Below are positions 8,115 to 16,927 of a DNA stretch of 64,000 nucleotides, one piece after another; the stretch's first letter is position 1; the number at the start of each line of letters is the position of its first letter. Made by a program: the position numbers and the translations under genes. Source of the stretch: Microbacterium oxydans (GTDB taxonomy: Bacteria > Actinomycetota > Actinomycetes > Actinomycetales > Microbacteriaceae); contig NZ_FMIR01000010.1 in the NCBI RefSeq assembly GCF_900095745.1, positions 1-64,000 of the forward strand, written 5' to 3'. The notes beneath the pieces are model-generated. The model was not told the origin of the DNA. It saw nothing but the letters and a program-made list of their open reading frames with translations, and did no database searches.

Positions 8115-8146
8115 AGGATCGACATCGCGTCAACCGGGGCGGGAGA

Positions 8147-10081
8147 CTATCCGGTCGTCACGCCCGGCTCCGCGGCGAACGGCATCATCCCGAAGCCGCG
8201 GTAGATCCGCGCCGGGCTCACGGCCCGGCCCTCGGCCACGGTGAGGGCCACGTTGCGGATGTCCCTGATCGACTGCGTCGGATCACCGTCGACGAGGATG
8301 AAGTCCGCGGCCTTGTCCACCTCGATCGTTCCCCGGTCATCGGCGCGATGCAGGTGCTCCGCGCATCCGATCGTGGCGATGCGGAGGGTGTCGACCGGAC
8401 TGATACCGGCGTCGACGAAGAGCTCCAGCTCGCGATGCACAGTGACGCCGGTGCCGTCATCCGTTCCCGGCCACAGCTTCACGCCCTTCTGATGCAGCCG
8501 GACCACGATCTCCTGAAGGCGCCGGAACGCCGTCTCGTAGCTGTCGAGTTCGGCCTGGTCCCGGTAGGGCACGTAGGTACGTCGGCGGTAGCGGCGGACG
8601 CCCGCCGGGAAGTGCTCGATGACCGGCTCGTGAGCGGGGATCACGGTGCGCGCTCTGCTCAGCATCAGCTGTTCGAGAATGACCAGGGTCACGTCGAGGC
8701 TCACGCCCCCGTCGACCATCGAGGCCATGGTGCGCTGCACTCGCTCGGAGTCGAGGTCGAGGTCGGCGACCCGGGTGAGCGCCGTCAGCCGCAGCGGCGT
8801 GCGCGTGTCCTCCTCCGGCTCCAGCACCCAGCCGAGTGCGAGCTGGTTCAGGTGCGTGATCTCGTCGTACCCGTCGGCGATGGCCCGATCGGCATCCATG
8901 AACGCCGGCACGTGGCCCTGCACCCGCATCCCCCGCTCGTGGGCGCGCGCGGCGGTCTCGGCGACCCAGTCGGGCGTGAAGGAGTTGTAGATCTTGATCG
9001 CGTGGAACCCGCGGTCGGCATACCAGTCGACGGCTGCGAGCGCCTCGTCCAGACTCTCGACGACGTGGCCCATCCGCATCGCGTGTGCGCTCCGGCCCTC
9101 GATGAAGCCGGCGGGCACGGCGGAAGGCCCGCGCACCTCCCCCGTTTCGATGGCGGCCATCAGCGCGGCGAGCGCGTCGTTGTCGTTGCCCATGTCGCGG
9201 ACGTTCGTGACTCCGGCGGCGATGTACAGCAGGGCGGATGACGTGTCGAGGTGCGCGTGCATGTCGTGCAGACCCGGGATGGCGGTGCGACCGGCCCCGT
9301 CGATGATCGTGGCGCCGTCGGGAACCGCGATGTCGGGGCCGATCGCGGTGATGCGCCGCCCGTCGACGACGATCGTCTGCGGGTCGCCGACCTGCCCGCT
9401 CACCGGGTCGAAGATGCGCACGTCGCGCACGACGAGCGTCCCGCCCTGGTGCAGCGTGGCCTCGCGGGAGAGCGCGGCGAAGCGGCGTCTGGTCGCTCGC
9501 TGCAGCGCCGCATCGATCTCGGCTGCCGCAGCGACGAGATCCGGGTGGAGCAGCAGCTCGCCGTCGGAGATGCCGACCAGGTCACCGGTGGCGCGGTCTC
9601 GCAGCACGTACTGCGGCCGCAGCTGCACACCCGTGAGTGCGAAGGCCTCGACGTCACGGCCGCCGACTTCACCGAGCGGCACCGGGACGACGGCGACCTC
9701 CCCGGCTGGGAGCAGTGGAACAGGCCTTCCGGTGGCGAGAGCGCGCTCGACCAGCAGCACCAGGCCGTAGGGACTGGCGTCGGCGGGAAGGTAGAAGCCC
9801 TCCGCCGTGGTGGTGCCCTCGTCGGCCTGGCTGCTCCAGCGCGCCGCCCCGTCGGGGTCGATCGCGAACCTCTCGTGCACCGTGCCGCCCATGAGCGACG
9901 TGCCGTCGATATCCCACCGCACCGGCAGACCGGCATCGAGCCGGAGTGTCTCGGCGAGTCTCGCACCGCGGCCGTTGTTGTCGACCTCGTAGACGATGCG
10001 GGTGCGGCCGTCCGGATCGGTGTCGGCCGAGAGTGATCCGACAGGCTCGCCGTTGGACACGAGGATCAGTTGCACCGTCAT
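8147..10081 (-). CDS. Amidohydrolase with extra N-terminal domain
   Basis: A 644-residue protein, the last gene of the ten-gene peptide operon; its ATG overlaps the previous stop. Residues from about 215 on are an imidazolonepropionase-like amidohydrolase: metal-binding HAH at 275-277, likely carbamylated Lys363 (AIKIYNS), His390 (GHVP), His410 (THLNQ), and a PGTDDG Asp. The first 210 residues are a separate beta-rich domain without a signal peptide, so the enzyme should be cytoplasmic. Known family chemistry is hydrolysis of amide, lactam or dipeptide bonds. I infer cleavage of a product of the imported peptide; the exact substrate is open. Confidence 0.85.
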   Translation of the reverse strand: MTVQLILVSNGEPVGSLSADTDPDGRTRIVYEVDNNGRGARLAETLRLDAGLPVRWDIDGTSLMGGTVHERFAIDPDGAARWSSQADEGTTTAEGFYLPADASPYGLVLLVERALATGRPVPLLPAGEVAVVPVPLGEVGGRDVEAFALTGVQLRPQYVLRDRATGDLVGISDGELLLHPDLVAAAAEIDAALQRATRRRFAALSREATLHQGGTLVVRDVRIFDPVSGQVGDPQTIVVDGRRITAIGPDIAVPDGATIIDGAGRTAIPGLHDMHAHLDTSSALLYIAAGVTNVRDMGNDNDALAALMAAIETGEVRGPSAVPAGFIEGRSAHAMRMGHVVESLDEALAAVDWYADRGFHAIKIYNSFTPDWVAETAARAHERGMRVQGHVPAFMDADRAIADGYDEITHLNQLALGWVLEPEEDTRTPLRLTALTRVADLDLDSERVQRTMASMVDGGVSLDVTLVILEQLMLSRARTVIPAHEPVIEHFPAGVRRYRRRTYVPYRDQAELDSYETAFRRLQEIVVRLHQKGVKLWPGTDDGTGVTVHRELELFVDAGISPVDTLRIATIGCAEHLHRADDRGTIEVDKAADFILVDGDPTQSIRDIRNVALTVAEGRAVSPARIYRGFGMMPFAAEPGVTTG

Positions 10082-11457
10082 CGGCGGGTCCCTGCTTTCG
10101 AGGTGTGGGTGATGGTTCGGCCGATCGCGTCGCGGGCTTCGACGAGAACCGTCTCATCGAGGGAGTGCCCGGCGATCAGCGGATGGATCTCGACGGCGGA
10201 TGCCGGCACCCCGGAGTGCCGCACCGCGTGGATCGTGCTGGACAGCGTGGTGGCGAGGTCGAAGTAGCCCCCGAGCAGGAGGATGCGCAGGTCTGGCCGC
10301 TCCTTCGCGACCTCGCCGAGGTTCGTCGCCACCGAGGTGCGGAAGATGGGCGGCATGGCCTCTGCCGGACGCCAGTCCCAGGCGAAGTTCAGATCGAGGG
10401 AGAGCGACACGTAGGGCTCGTCCGCATCGACGGGTGCGCCCAGCTCGTCGCGGAGGTACCGGGCGATGGGCGCGGAGTGGATGACGTTGCCGCGGCCGAG
10501 ACCGAGAGCCGGGTCATCGGCTGCCGGAGGGCGTCCGTCGGGATGGGGCTCGGGCAGCGGACCGGTCACGCGCACGTCCAGCCGTCCGACGACGAGTCCC
10601 TCGTCGCCGCGCAGGCTGCGGAGGAAGTCCTCGCTGCCCACGCGCAGGTCGGCGGCGAGCACGGCATCCGGCGAGAGGCCCACAAGCTCGGCGATCCGTG
10701 CGGCGAGGCGGGTGCGGGTTTCGGGGTCGAGGGCCGCGCCCCGGTGCAGCGCCGGAAGCACCTCGTCGACGGCGAAGCGCTCCGCCTCGGCCCAGACCTC
10801 CGCGACGTGATCGACGCCCGCACGGGCGGCACCGTGGAACCAGGCCGCCACCGCCATCGTCGGCAGCGCGAACACGGCGGCGAGGTCGTTCTCGGGTGCC
10901 TCGGCGACCGTCGTGGCGTCGAGCATCGGCGAGATGAGGGTGATGCTGTCCAACCGCAGATCCTTCAGCTGCGGGGCGACGGCGGCGAGCCGGTAGCCGC
11001 CGAAGCTCTCTCCGATCAGATGGATCGAGGCGTGCTCCCGGTCGTTCGCGCGGAGCCAGGCGCGGATCAAGGTCTCCACGGCATCCGCATCGCCGGGCAC
11101 CGTGAGCAGCCGAGCCTTCGCCTCGTCCCGGAGCATCCTGCTGAATCCGGTGCCGACCGGATCGACGAAGACGAGATCGGCCGCGTCGAGCAGCGAGACG
11201 GCGTTCTCGACGACCTCGCCGGAGCGGAGGATGCGCGGGCCCAGGGCGTTCATGTGCAGCGGAGACGACGAGGCGCCGGGGCCGCCGTTCCACAGGAAGG
11301 CGACAGGGCGCTCCGTGTCCGAGTGCCGGACGTAGCTCGTCGCACTGATGGTGGCATCCGGTTCCCCGTCGGGCCCGAGGAGGACCAGTTCGCTCCACCG
11401 TGCGACGCCTTCGCCGAGATCTGCGCCGAGCGATACGCGCCCCTCGATCGACCTCAC
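10078..11457 (-). CDS. S10-like serine carboxypeptidase, cytoplasmic
   Basis: A 459-residue alpha/beta hydrolase. It has the S10 oxyanion motif NGGPGASSS (57-65), nucleophile Ser151 in GESFGG, and probable Asp400 (GGYFD) and His431 (AGHS) completing the triad. Classical S10 carboxypeptidases are secreted or vacuolar; this one has no signal peptide. Start GTG 11457 overlaps the upstream stop (GTGA), and its stop overlaps the amidohydrolase start. It is a paralogue of the two S10 proteins at 22430 and 23860, so the locus holds three. Inferred role: removing C-terminal residues from an imported peptide in the cytoplasm. Confidence 0.88.
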   Translation of the reverse strand: MRSIEGRVSLGADLGEGVARWSELVLLGPDGEPDATISATSYVRHSDTERPVAFLWNGGPGASSSPLHMNALGPRILRSGEVVENAVSLLDAADLVFVDPVGTGFSRMLRDEAKARLLTVPGDADAVETLIRAWLRANDREHASIHLIGESFGGYRLAAVAPQLKDLRLDSITLISPMLDATTVAEAPENDLAAVFALPTMAVAAWFHGAARAGVDHVAEVWAEAERFAVDEVLPALHRGAALDPETRTRLAARIAELVGLSPDAVLAADLRVGSEDFLRSLRGDEGLVVGRLDVRVTGPLPEPHPDGRPPAADDPALGLGRGNVIHSAPIARYLRDELGAPVDADEPYVSLSLDLNFAWDWRPAEAMPPIFRTSVATNLGEVAKERPDLRILLLGGYFDLATTLSSTIHAVRHSGVPASAVEIHPLIAGHSLDETVLVEARDAIGRTITHTSKAGTRR

Positions 11458-13058
11458 CCGTCCACCACCCAGTCGGTGGTGCGGATGTCGCCGCCTCGGG
11501 GCTCGTAGCGCACGGTCACCTCCTCGCCGTCGCGCGCGATGACGATGTCGAGCGGCGTGGATCCATCCCGTGCCGCGCTGTACGAGAAGCGACGCGTGAC
11601 GAGCTCGTCGCCGTCGCGCAGTCCCGCACGCTCGGCCGCAGACCCCGCGACCAGACCGGTGATGCGCCGCGGCTCCTGGAACGACACGATGTCGAAGCCG
11701 AGGTCATGCTCGGGGGCGACAACGGGAACCGGGCGAAGCACTCCCTGGAAGAGCTCCGTCGGTCGTTCGATCGGTTCGCCGGCCACCATCGCGTCGTAGT
11801 CGATTCGCGCCTGCTCGCCGATGACCTTCTCGATCCGCTGCAGCCAGCCCTCCACGAGCACCTTCTCGCCGCGACGCTGCGCCCGCTGGATGTCGATGAC
11901 GATGTCGTCGAGCGAGACCTCTCCGGCCGACTCCGCCCGCAGACGGGCATCGACGGCCACGAGGTACTGGATGCCCCGCCCATAGGGGATGGTCTGCGCA
12001 CGCAGGTCCGCCCAGAACAGATCGGCCGCAGCCGCGTAGCTCAGGTGCCGTCGCGGGTTCGCGTCGTACCGGCGGTACATGTCGGTGAGCTGCTCGGCGA
12101 AGGTCGCGGAGTCGAGTATCCCCGCCCGCCAGGGCAGCACCAGCGAATAGAACTCGGCCGTCCCCTCGCTGTACCAAGATCCGACGGTCCAGTCCTCGTC
12201 GAGGTGCGGCCAGTTGTGCACCATCTCGTGCGCGAGCAGAGTGCGCAGATCCGCCTCGTCGACCTCGGTCGTCGGCGAGTAGCCGAACGCGAACGACGAC
12301 GGGAAGGACGTGCCGCCGGAGCCCTTGTCGGGGTTGCGGCGCACGAGCACGTGATACTGCGGATTCTCCTCTTCGAAGAACGCGCTCATCGTGGTGTGGA
12401 TGTCTCGCAGGTAGCTGCTGAGGCCGTCGAGGTCGAAGGGCACGTCGCTGTAGGCGTGGATGCCGAAGTTCGTCGCCCCCTCAGGGGCGATGATCGGGGT
12501 CCCGGCGCCGAACAGGCAGTGCTCGATCGATGCGATGTCGCCCGACCAGCGCCGCACCTCATCGCCGGCGCCATGGCTCGAGACCGCGGTCACCCCCTGG
12601 TCGAGGTTCCAGGTCAGCGAGAAGTCGAACTCGCTCTCCGCACTGAGCGGCACGGGAAGGAAGGTGCAGCCGGCGCCGAACAGTCCGAGCTGCTCGCGGC
12701 GCAGGTCGAACAGCGGCCCGACCGGTGTGCGCAGATCCACATCGCGCACGGGGGCCCGCACCGCGACCTCCACGACGCCGTCGACGTCGCGGTCGGCGAG
12801 GAAGTGCCGATAGGTGCTCATGGGATCCGACGTGCCCTCGACCTCCGTCAACGAGACGGCGCCGGCGGAATCGCTCACCCGGATGTCTTCCAGCCCGTAG
12901 ACCGCGCCGGGAACGGAGGCGATCACCGCCGGAAGCCGAAGCAGCACCTCCCCCGCGGCGACGGGGCCGAACTCGGCGCGATAGCGGGCGTCGATGCCCG
13001 CCCATCCCTCGGCGCTGCGGAACGGGGTGAGCTCGAGATCGAACACGGGCAGAGTCAT
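11454..13058 (-). CDS. M61-like zinc aminopeptidase with PDZ domain (second copy)
   Basis: A 534-residue protein. The zinc site HEMVH lies at 277-281, followed by NW, and a downstream WYSEGTAEFY segment supplies the third ligand Glu298; this is the gluzincin layout of the M61 glycyl aminopeptidase family. A C-terminal PDZ-like part contains AGLRDGDELV. The N-terminal half is beta-rich, as in M61. There is no signal peptide. It is a tandem paralogue of the next gene upstream and shares ATGA/GTGA overlaps on both sides, so it is co-translated with its neighbours. Inferred: intracellular aminopeptidase acting on the imported substrate. Confidence 0.85.
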   Translation of the reverse strand: MTLPVFDLELTPFRSAEGWAGIDARYRAEFGPVAAGEVLLRLPAVIASVPGAVYGLEDIRVSDSAGAVSLTEVEGTSDPMSTYRHFLADRDVDGVVEVAVRAPVRDVDLRTPVGPLFDLRREQLGLFGAGCTFLPVPLSAESEFDFSLTWNLDQGVTAVSSHGAGDEVRRWSGDIASIEHCLFGAGTPIIAPEGATNFGIHAYSDVPFDLDGLSSYLRDIHTTMSAFFEEENPQYHVLVRRNPDKGSGGTSFPSSFAFGYSPTTEVDEADLRTLLAHEMVHNWPHLDEDWTVGSWYSEGTAEFYSLVLPWRAGILDSATFAEQLTDMYRRYDANPRRHLSYAAAADLFWADLRAQTIPYGRGIQYLVAVDARLRAESAGEVSLDDIVIDIQRAQRRGEKVLVEGWLQRIEKVIGEQARIDYDAMVAGEPIERPTELFQGVLRPVPVVAPEHDLGFDIVSFQEPRRITGLVAGSAAERAGLRDGDELVTRRFSYSAARDGSTPLDIVIARDGEEVTVRYEPRGGDIRTTDWVVDG

Positions 13059-14665
13059 GAGAGCGCCTCCCAGCGCACCGTGGCGACCTGGTCGCCGGCC
13101 GGCAGATAGTCGAAGACGAGCGGCTCGCCGGCGCGCACGATGTGCAGCGACAGCGGTCGGTCGCTGTAGCGGGATGCGTGGTACGGCAGCGCGAGATCGA
13201 CCAGCGCATCCCCGTCGCGCACCCCGGCACGGGCGGCCGCGGAATCGGGACGCAGACCCTGCACGCGCCGCCCGTCGCTGCGGAAGGAGGCGACGTCGAA
13301 GCCGAGGTCGTACTCGGCAGCCGTCGCCGGGACCGCTCGCATCCCCTCGAACGGAACATCCGGAAGCGGGATGGGGGTCCCTGCGACCATGGCGTCGAAG
13401 TCGCGCTGCGCGTCAGCCCCCCTGAAAACCGCCACCCGCTCGACCCAACCCGCAGCTCCAACCTGCTCGCCGGCGCGCTGCGCGCGCAGGATGTCGAGCA
13501 CGACGTCGTCGAGCGTCTTCTCGCCGTCGGTGGCCTGCCGGATCCGGCCGTCGGTCGCGATCAGGTAGCGGAGCCCGCGCCCGTAGGGGATGCGCTGCGC
13601 GCGGGGATCAGCCCAGTACGCGGCGGAGGCCGCGTCGTTGTCGAGCCCTCGCAGGGCGTTGGTGTCGTACTGCTGGAACCTGTCGGTGAGCTGCGCGGCG
13701 AGCGCCGGGGTCGAGAGGATGCCTGTGCGGTGCGGCAGCACGTGCGAGTAGTACTCGGCGGTGCCCTCGGTGTACCAGGAGATCGTCGAGTGGTGGTCGT
13801 TCAGGGTGGGCCAGTTGTGCGCCATCTCGTGCGCGAGGAGACTCCGCAGCTGGTCCGTCTCGGTCTCGCCGACCGCTGAGAACGCGAACGCGAAGGACCC
13901 GGGGAACGCCGAACCGCCCGTCCCCTGCCCGAGGTTCTTGCGGATGAGCACGTGGTAGCTCGACCCCCCGTCCTCGAAGAACCGGGTGAACTCGGTGTGC
14001 AGCCTCGCGACGTACTCGCCGATCTCGTCCAGGTCGAACGGGGTGTCGTTGTAGGAGTGGATGCCGAAGTCCGCTGACCCCTCCGGAGTGCGGTGCGGGG
14101 TGCCGGCGGCGTAGTAGCAGAACGCGACCGACTGCAGCGGCCCGCTCCACGAGCGATCGCCGGTGCCGTAGCTCGACACCGCCTGGACGCCCTCGTCCAG
14201 GAGCCAACGGAGCGAGAAGTCGAAGACGGGGCCGTCGGGGGTCGAGACCTCGCCGGGAAGCACCAGGAAGTTCAGGCCGGCGCCGAACAGTCCGAGCTCT
14301 TCGGCCCGGAGGTCGAACAGCGGCCCCACCGGAGTGAGTTCGTCGTGGGGTCGCACGGGCGCCCGGAAGGCGACCTCGACGCGGCCTTCCGTCGTGCGAT
14401 CCGCGACCCAGTGACGGTAGACACCGGAGGAATCCGACGTGGGCTCGGCTTCCGTGAGCACCAGCGGCCCCGCGTCGTCGGAGACGGCGAGATCCTCCGT
14501 GCGGTAGGGCGTCGCCGGAATCGAGACGACGACCTCCGGGATGCTGAGCAGCGTCTCGCCCGCCGCCACCGCGGGCAGGTCGACGAGGTAGTGCACGTCG
14601 AACGCCGTCCACACCTCGCCGTCCGCGACGGGCTGGAGGTCGAGCTCGAACCGCGGCATGCTCAT
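13055..14665 (-). CDS. M61-like zinc aminopeptidase with PDZ domain (first copy)
   Basis: A 536-residue tandem paralogue of the gene at 11454. I chose ATG 14665 because it overlaps the ridA stop as ATGA; another ATG two codons on is possible. Seen: zinc motif HEMAH at 279-283 followed by NW, Glu300 in WYTEGTAEYY, and a PDZ-like region near the C-terminus (RAGVRDGDALV). No signal peptide. The two copies share the arrangement VGPLFDLR then GLFGAG around residues 113-130 and probably arose by duplication. Two M61 enzymes together suggest a heteromer or two specificities. Confidence 0.85.
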   Translation of the reverse strand: MSMPRFELDLQPVADGEVWTAFDVHYLVDLPAVAAGETLLSIPEVVVSIPATPYRTEDLAVSDDAGPLVLTEAEPTSDSSGVYRHWVADRTTEGRVEVAFRAPVRPHDELTPVGPLFDLRAEELGLFGAGLNFLVLPGEVSTPDGPVFDFSLRWLLDEGVQAVSSYGTGDRSWSGPLQSVAFCYYAAGTPHRTPEGSADFGIHSYNDTPFDLDEIGEYVARLHTEFTRFFEDGGSSYHVLIRKNLGQGTGGSAFPGSFAFAFSAVGETETDQLRSLLAHEMAHNWPTLNDHHSTISWYTEGTAEYYSHVLPHRTGILSTPALAAQLTDRFQQYDTNALRGLDNDAASAAYWADPRAQRIPYGRGLRYLIATDGRIRQATDGEKTLDDVVLDILRAQRAGEQVGAAGWVERVAVFRGADAQRDFDAMVAGTPIPLPDVPFEGMRAVPATAAEYDLGFDVASFRSDGRRVQGLRPDSAAARAGVRDGDALVDLALPYHASRYSDRPLSLHIVRAGEPLVFDYLPAGDQVATVRWEALS

Positions 14666-15051
14666 CCCCGAGCTGCCGGTCGATGCGCGATGCACGACAT
14701 CTCGACGCTGATCCCGAACGGCAGGCGGGAGACCTCCACCGCCGTGCGCACCGGGTGGGCGCGATCGCTCAGGTACGCCGCATACGCCTCGTTCATGGCC
14801 GGCCACTCATCCATGTCGGTGAGGAAGCACACGATCTGCGCCAGGTCTTCGAGGGCGAATCCCTCCGAGTGCAGCAGTGCCTCGACGTTCTCGAGCGTGC
14901 GGCGGGTCTGCGCGCCGATGTCGTCGAGCACGGCATCGCCCGTTGCCACGTCGATCGATCCCTGGCCCGACAGGTAGAGCACGTCTCCGACCCGCCTGGT
15001 CGTGGCGTAGGGGCCTTTGGGCTGCGGCACGAGGGTGGCGCGCGTGGTCAT
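14662..15051 (-). CDS. RidA-family enamine/imine deaminase
   Basis: A 129-residue protein starting MTTRATLVPQPKGPY at 15051, with GGAGG upstream and an ATGA overlap with the preceding gene. The pattern LYLSGQGSIDVATGD and the segment RTAVEVSRLPFGISVEMSCIA match the Rid superfamily. Its members hydrolyse reactive enamines and imines released by PLP enzymes to stable keto acids. The usual Arg before the C-terminal strand is present (VRTAVEV). It sits directly after a class V PLP enzyme, which makes it a likely detoxifier of that enzyme's product, or a step in the same pathway. Confidence 0.88.
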   Translation of the reverse strand: MTTRATLVPQPKGPYATTRRVGDVLYLSGQGSIDVATGDAVLDDIGAQTRRTLENVEALLHSEGFALEDLAQIVCFLTDMDEWPAMNEAYAAYLSDRAHPVRTAVEVSRLPFGISVEMSCIAHRPAARG

Positions 15052-16136
15052 GAGTGTCCTCCATGGGGATGGTGTGCCGGCGCGAGCTCTGTCAGCGCAG
15101 ACAGCAGCAGGTCGACGTCGTCGTGGGTCGTCGTCAGGTACGGCGAGACGCGCAGGGCGCCGTCCCGGACGGTCGTGGTGATTCCGCGGTCTTTCAGCCG
15201 GTCGGTCAGTGTCGGGGCATCCGCCACCGTGAGGCTGACGATGCCCGATGCGGGCTCGGCCGCGGCGGGTTGCAGGCCGAGTTCGGCTGCTCCCTCGGCG
15301 ATGCGCCGGGTGAGCGAGAGGGTGTGCGCGCGGATGGCCTCGAGCCCGATCCCCTGCCGCACGCGGGCCGCGGCCTGCAGCGCGGCCATGCCGAACAGGT
15401 TGCTGTGGCCGACGGCCAGTCGCGGCGAGGGCGGCTCGTTCATGTAGCCGATGAGCCCCGGGACCGCGCGGTCGTCGAAGCGCTCGCCGGTCGCGACCAC
15501 GGCGGCGCCGAATCCCGCCAGCAGCCACTTGTACGACGCGGCGACGTAGACGTCGGCGTGGCGAGCGGCACCGGGGAACAGCCCGGCCGCCTGCGCCCCG
15601 TCCACGATCAGGAGCGCGTCCGCAGACACGCACGCGTCGTGCAGCCGAGCAAGGTCGAGCACATCACCCGTCGTCGCGTGCACGTGCGTCACCGAGACCG
15701 CCCGCGTGGCCGGGCTGATCGCCGCGATGAGCGCCGTCGTGCGGTCGGCGTGCGCGGTGGTGGCGACCTCCTGGACGGAGATCCCGGGGATCGTGTGCCA
15801 CGGCATCCGCGGGCTCGGGAAGTCGTCGGCCAGCACGATGACTTCGTCGCCGTCGACGAAGGGGATCGCACGGGCCACGGAGTTGATCGCCGTGCCGGTG
15901 TTCGCCAGCACCGAGACCGCGGTCGCGGCGACCCCGAGCTCATCCGCCAGCAGCACCGACACGTCATCCGTGAGCTCATGCCAGTCCGACGAACCGCGCG
16001 TCCCGCGACCGAGCGCGCGCGCGACTCCGGCGACGGCCGACTCCACCTCGACCGGGACCGTGCTCACCGCCGCGTGATCGAAGTACCCGCGCGGACGATC
16101 AGGGAAGTGGTCGGCGATGGCGCGTTCGTCGATCAT
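15048..16136 (-). CDS. Class V aminotransferase-fold PLP enzyme
   Basis: A 362-residue fold-type I PLP enzyme of the cysteine desulfurase/kynureninase group. Seen: IVDGAQAAG (PLP-ring Asp179 and Gln182) and the Schiff-base Lys203 in AASYKWLLAGFG. There is no active-site cysteine loop, so it is probably not a desulfurase. It might be a lyase, epimerase or kynureninase-like hydrolase. Stop and start codons overlap the neighbours on both sides. Placed between an importer ATPase and RidA, it probably acts on an amino acid released from the imported substrate. Confidence 0.85.
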   Translation of the reverse strand: MIDERAIADHFPDRPRGYFDHAAVSTVPVEVESAVAGVARALGRGTRGSSDWHELTDDVSVLLADELGVAATAVSVLANTGTAINSVARAIPFVDGDEVIVLADDFPSPRMPWHTIPGISVQEVATTAHADRTTALIAAISPATRAVSVTHVHATTGDVLDLARLHDACVSADALLIVDGAQAAGLFPGAARHADVYVAASYKWLLAGFGAAVVATGERFDDRAVPGLIGYMNEPPSPRLAVGHSNLFGMAALQAAARVRQGIGLEAIRAHTLSLTRRIAEGAAELGLQPAAAEPASGIVSLTVADAPTLTDRLKDRGITTTVRDGALRVSPYLTTTHDDVDLLLSALTELAPAHHPHGGHS

Positions 16137-16927
16137 GCGGCACTCCCCCTGGCGATTCCCGGCGTCACCGAGAACCGGGGAACGGCGTCGAGCAGCATCC
16201 GCGTGTAGGGATCGTGCGGGTCGCGGAACAGGTCTTCCGCCGGCCGGTTCTCCACGACGACGCCCTGCCGCATGACGGCGATGTCGTCGCAGAGGTAGCG
16301 CAGCACATCGAGGTTGTGCGACACCACGGCGAGCGCGAGACCCGACTCGCGGCGGATGTCACGGAGGAGGTTCAGCACCGACGCCTGCACGCTCACGTCG
16401 AGCGCGCTCGTGGCCTCGTCGCAGACGAGCACCTCGGGTCGCACGGCCAGCGCACGGGCGATCGCCACGCGCTGACGCTGCCCGCCGGAGAACTGGAACG
16501 GATACTTCTCGACGTCCGTCGCACTCAGGCCGACGATGTTCAGCAGCCGGACCGTCTCCGTGCGGTGGTCTCCCGGGATGTCGTTGACCTGCAGCGCCTC
16601 GCGGATCGCATCGCCCACGGTCATGCGCGGGTTCAGCGACGACATCGGGTCCTGGAACACCATCTGCACGATGCGAGGACGAGATCCCACGCCGCGCGCG
16701 GGCAGCGTCTCCAGACGGGCGCCGTTCCATTCGACGCGCCCGTCGGTGGGCCGGCTCATGCCCACGAGGGCGCGGGCGAGCGTCGACTTGCCCGATCCGG
16801 ATTCTCCGGCCAGGCCCAGCGAGCGCTCGGTCGAGACCGCGACGCTCACCCCGCGCACGGCGTGCACCCGAGTGGCCCCGCGCCCGTAGACGACGTGGAT
16901 GTCCGAGCCGATCAGCTGACCGCTCAT
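16133..16927 (-). CDS. Peptide ABC transporter ATPase (DppF/OppF type)
   Basis: A 264-residue ATPase. Walker A GESGSGKS at 41-48, Q-loop MVFQDPMSSLNP, signature SGGQRQR, Walker B VLVCDEATSALD, and the oligopeptide-type C-terminal segment DPHDPYTRMLL. The start at 16927 overlaps the stop of the permease-ATPase gene as ATGA. It couples ATP hydrolysis to peptide uptake with the other ATPase, which is fused to a permease. Together with the two permeases and the binding protein it makes a complete importer at the cytoplasmic membrane. Confidence 0.93.
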   Translation of the reverse strand: MSGQLIGSDIHVVYGRGATRVHAVRGVSVAVSTERSLGLAGESGSGKSTLARALVGMSRPTDGRVEWNGARLETLPARGVGSRPRIVQMVFQDPMSSLNPRMTVGDAIREALQVNDIPGDHRTETVRLLNIVGLSATDVEKYPFQFSGGQRQRVAIARALAVRPEVLVCDEATSALDVSVQASVLNLLRDIRRESGLALAVVSHNLDVLRYLCDDIAVMRQGVVVENRPAEDLFRDPHDPYTRMLLDAVPRFSVTPGIARGSAA

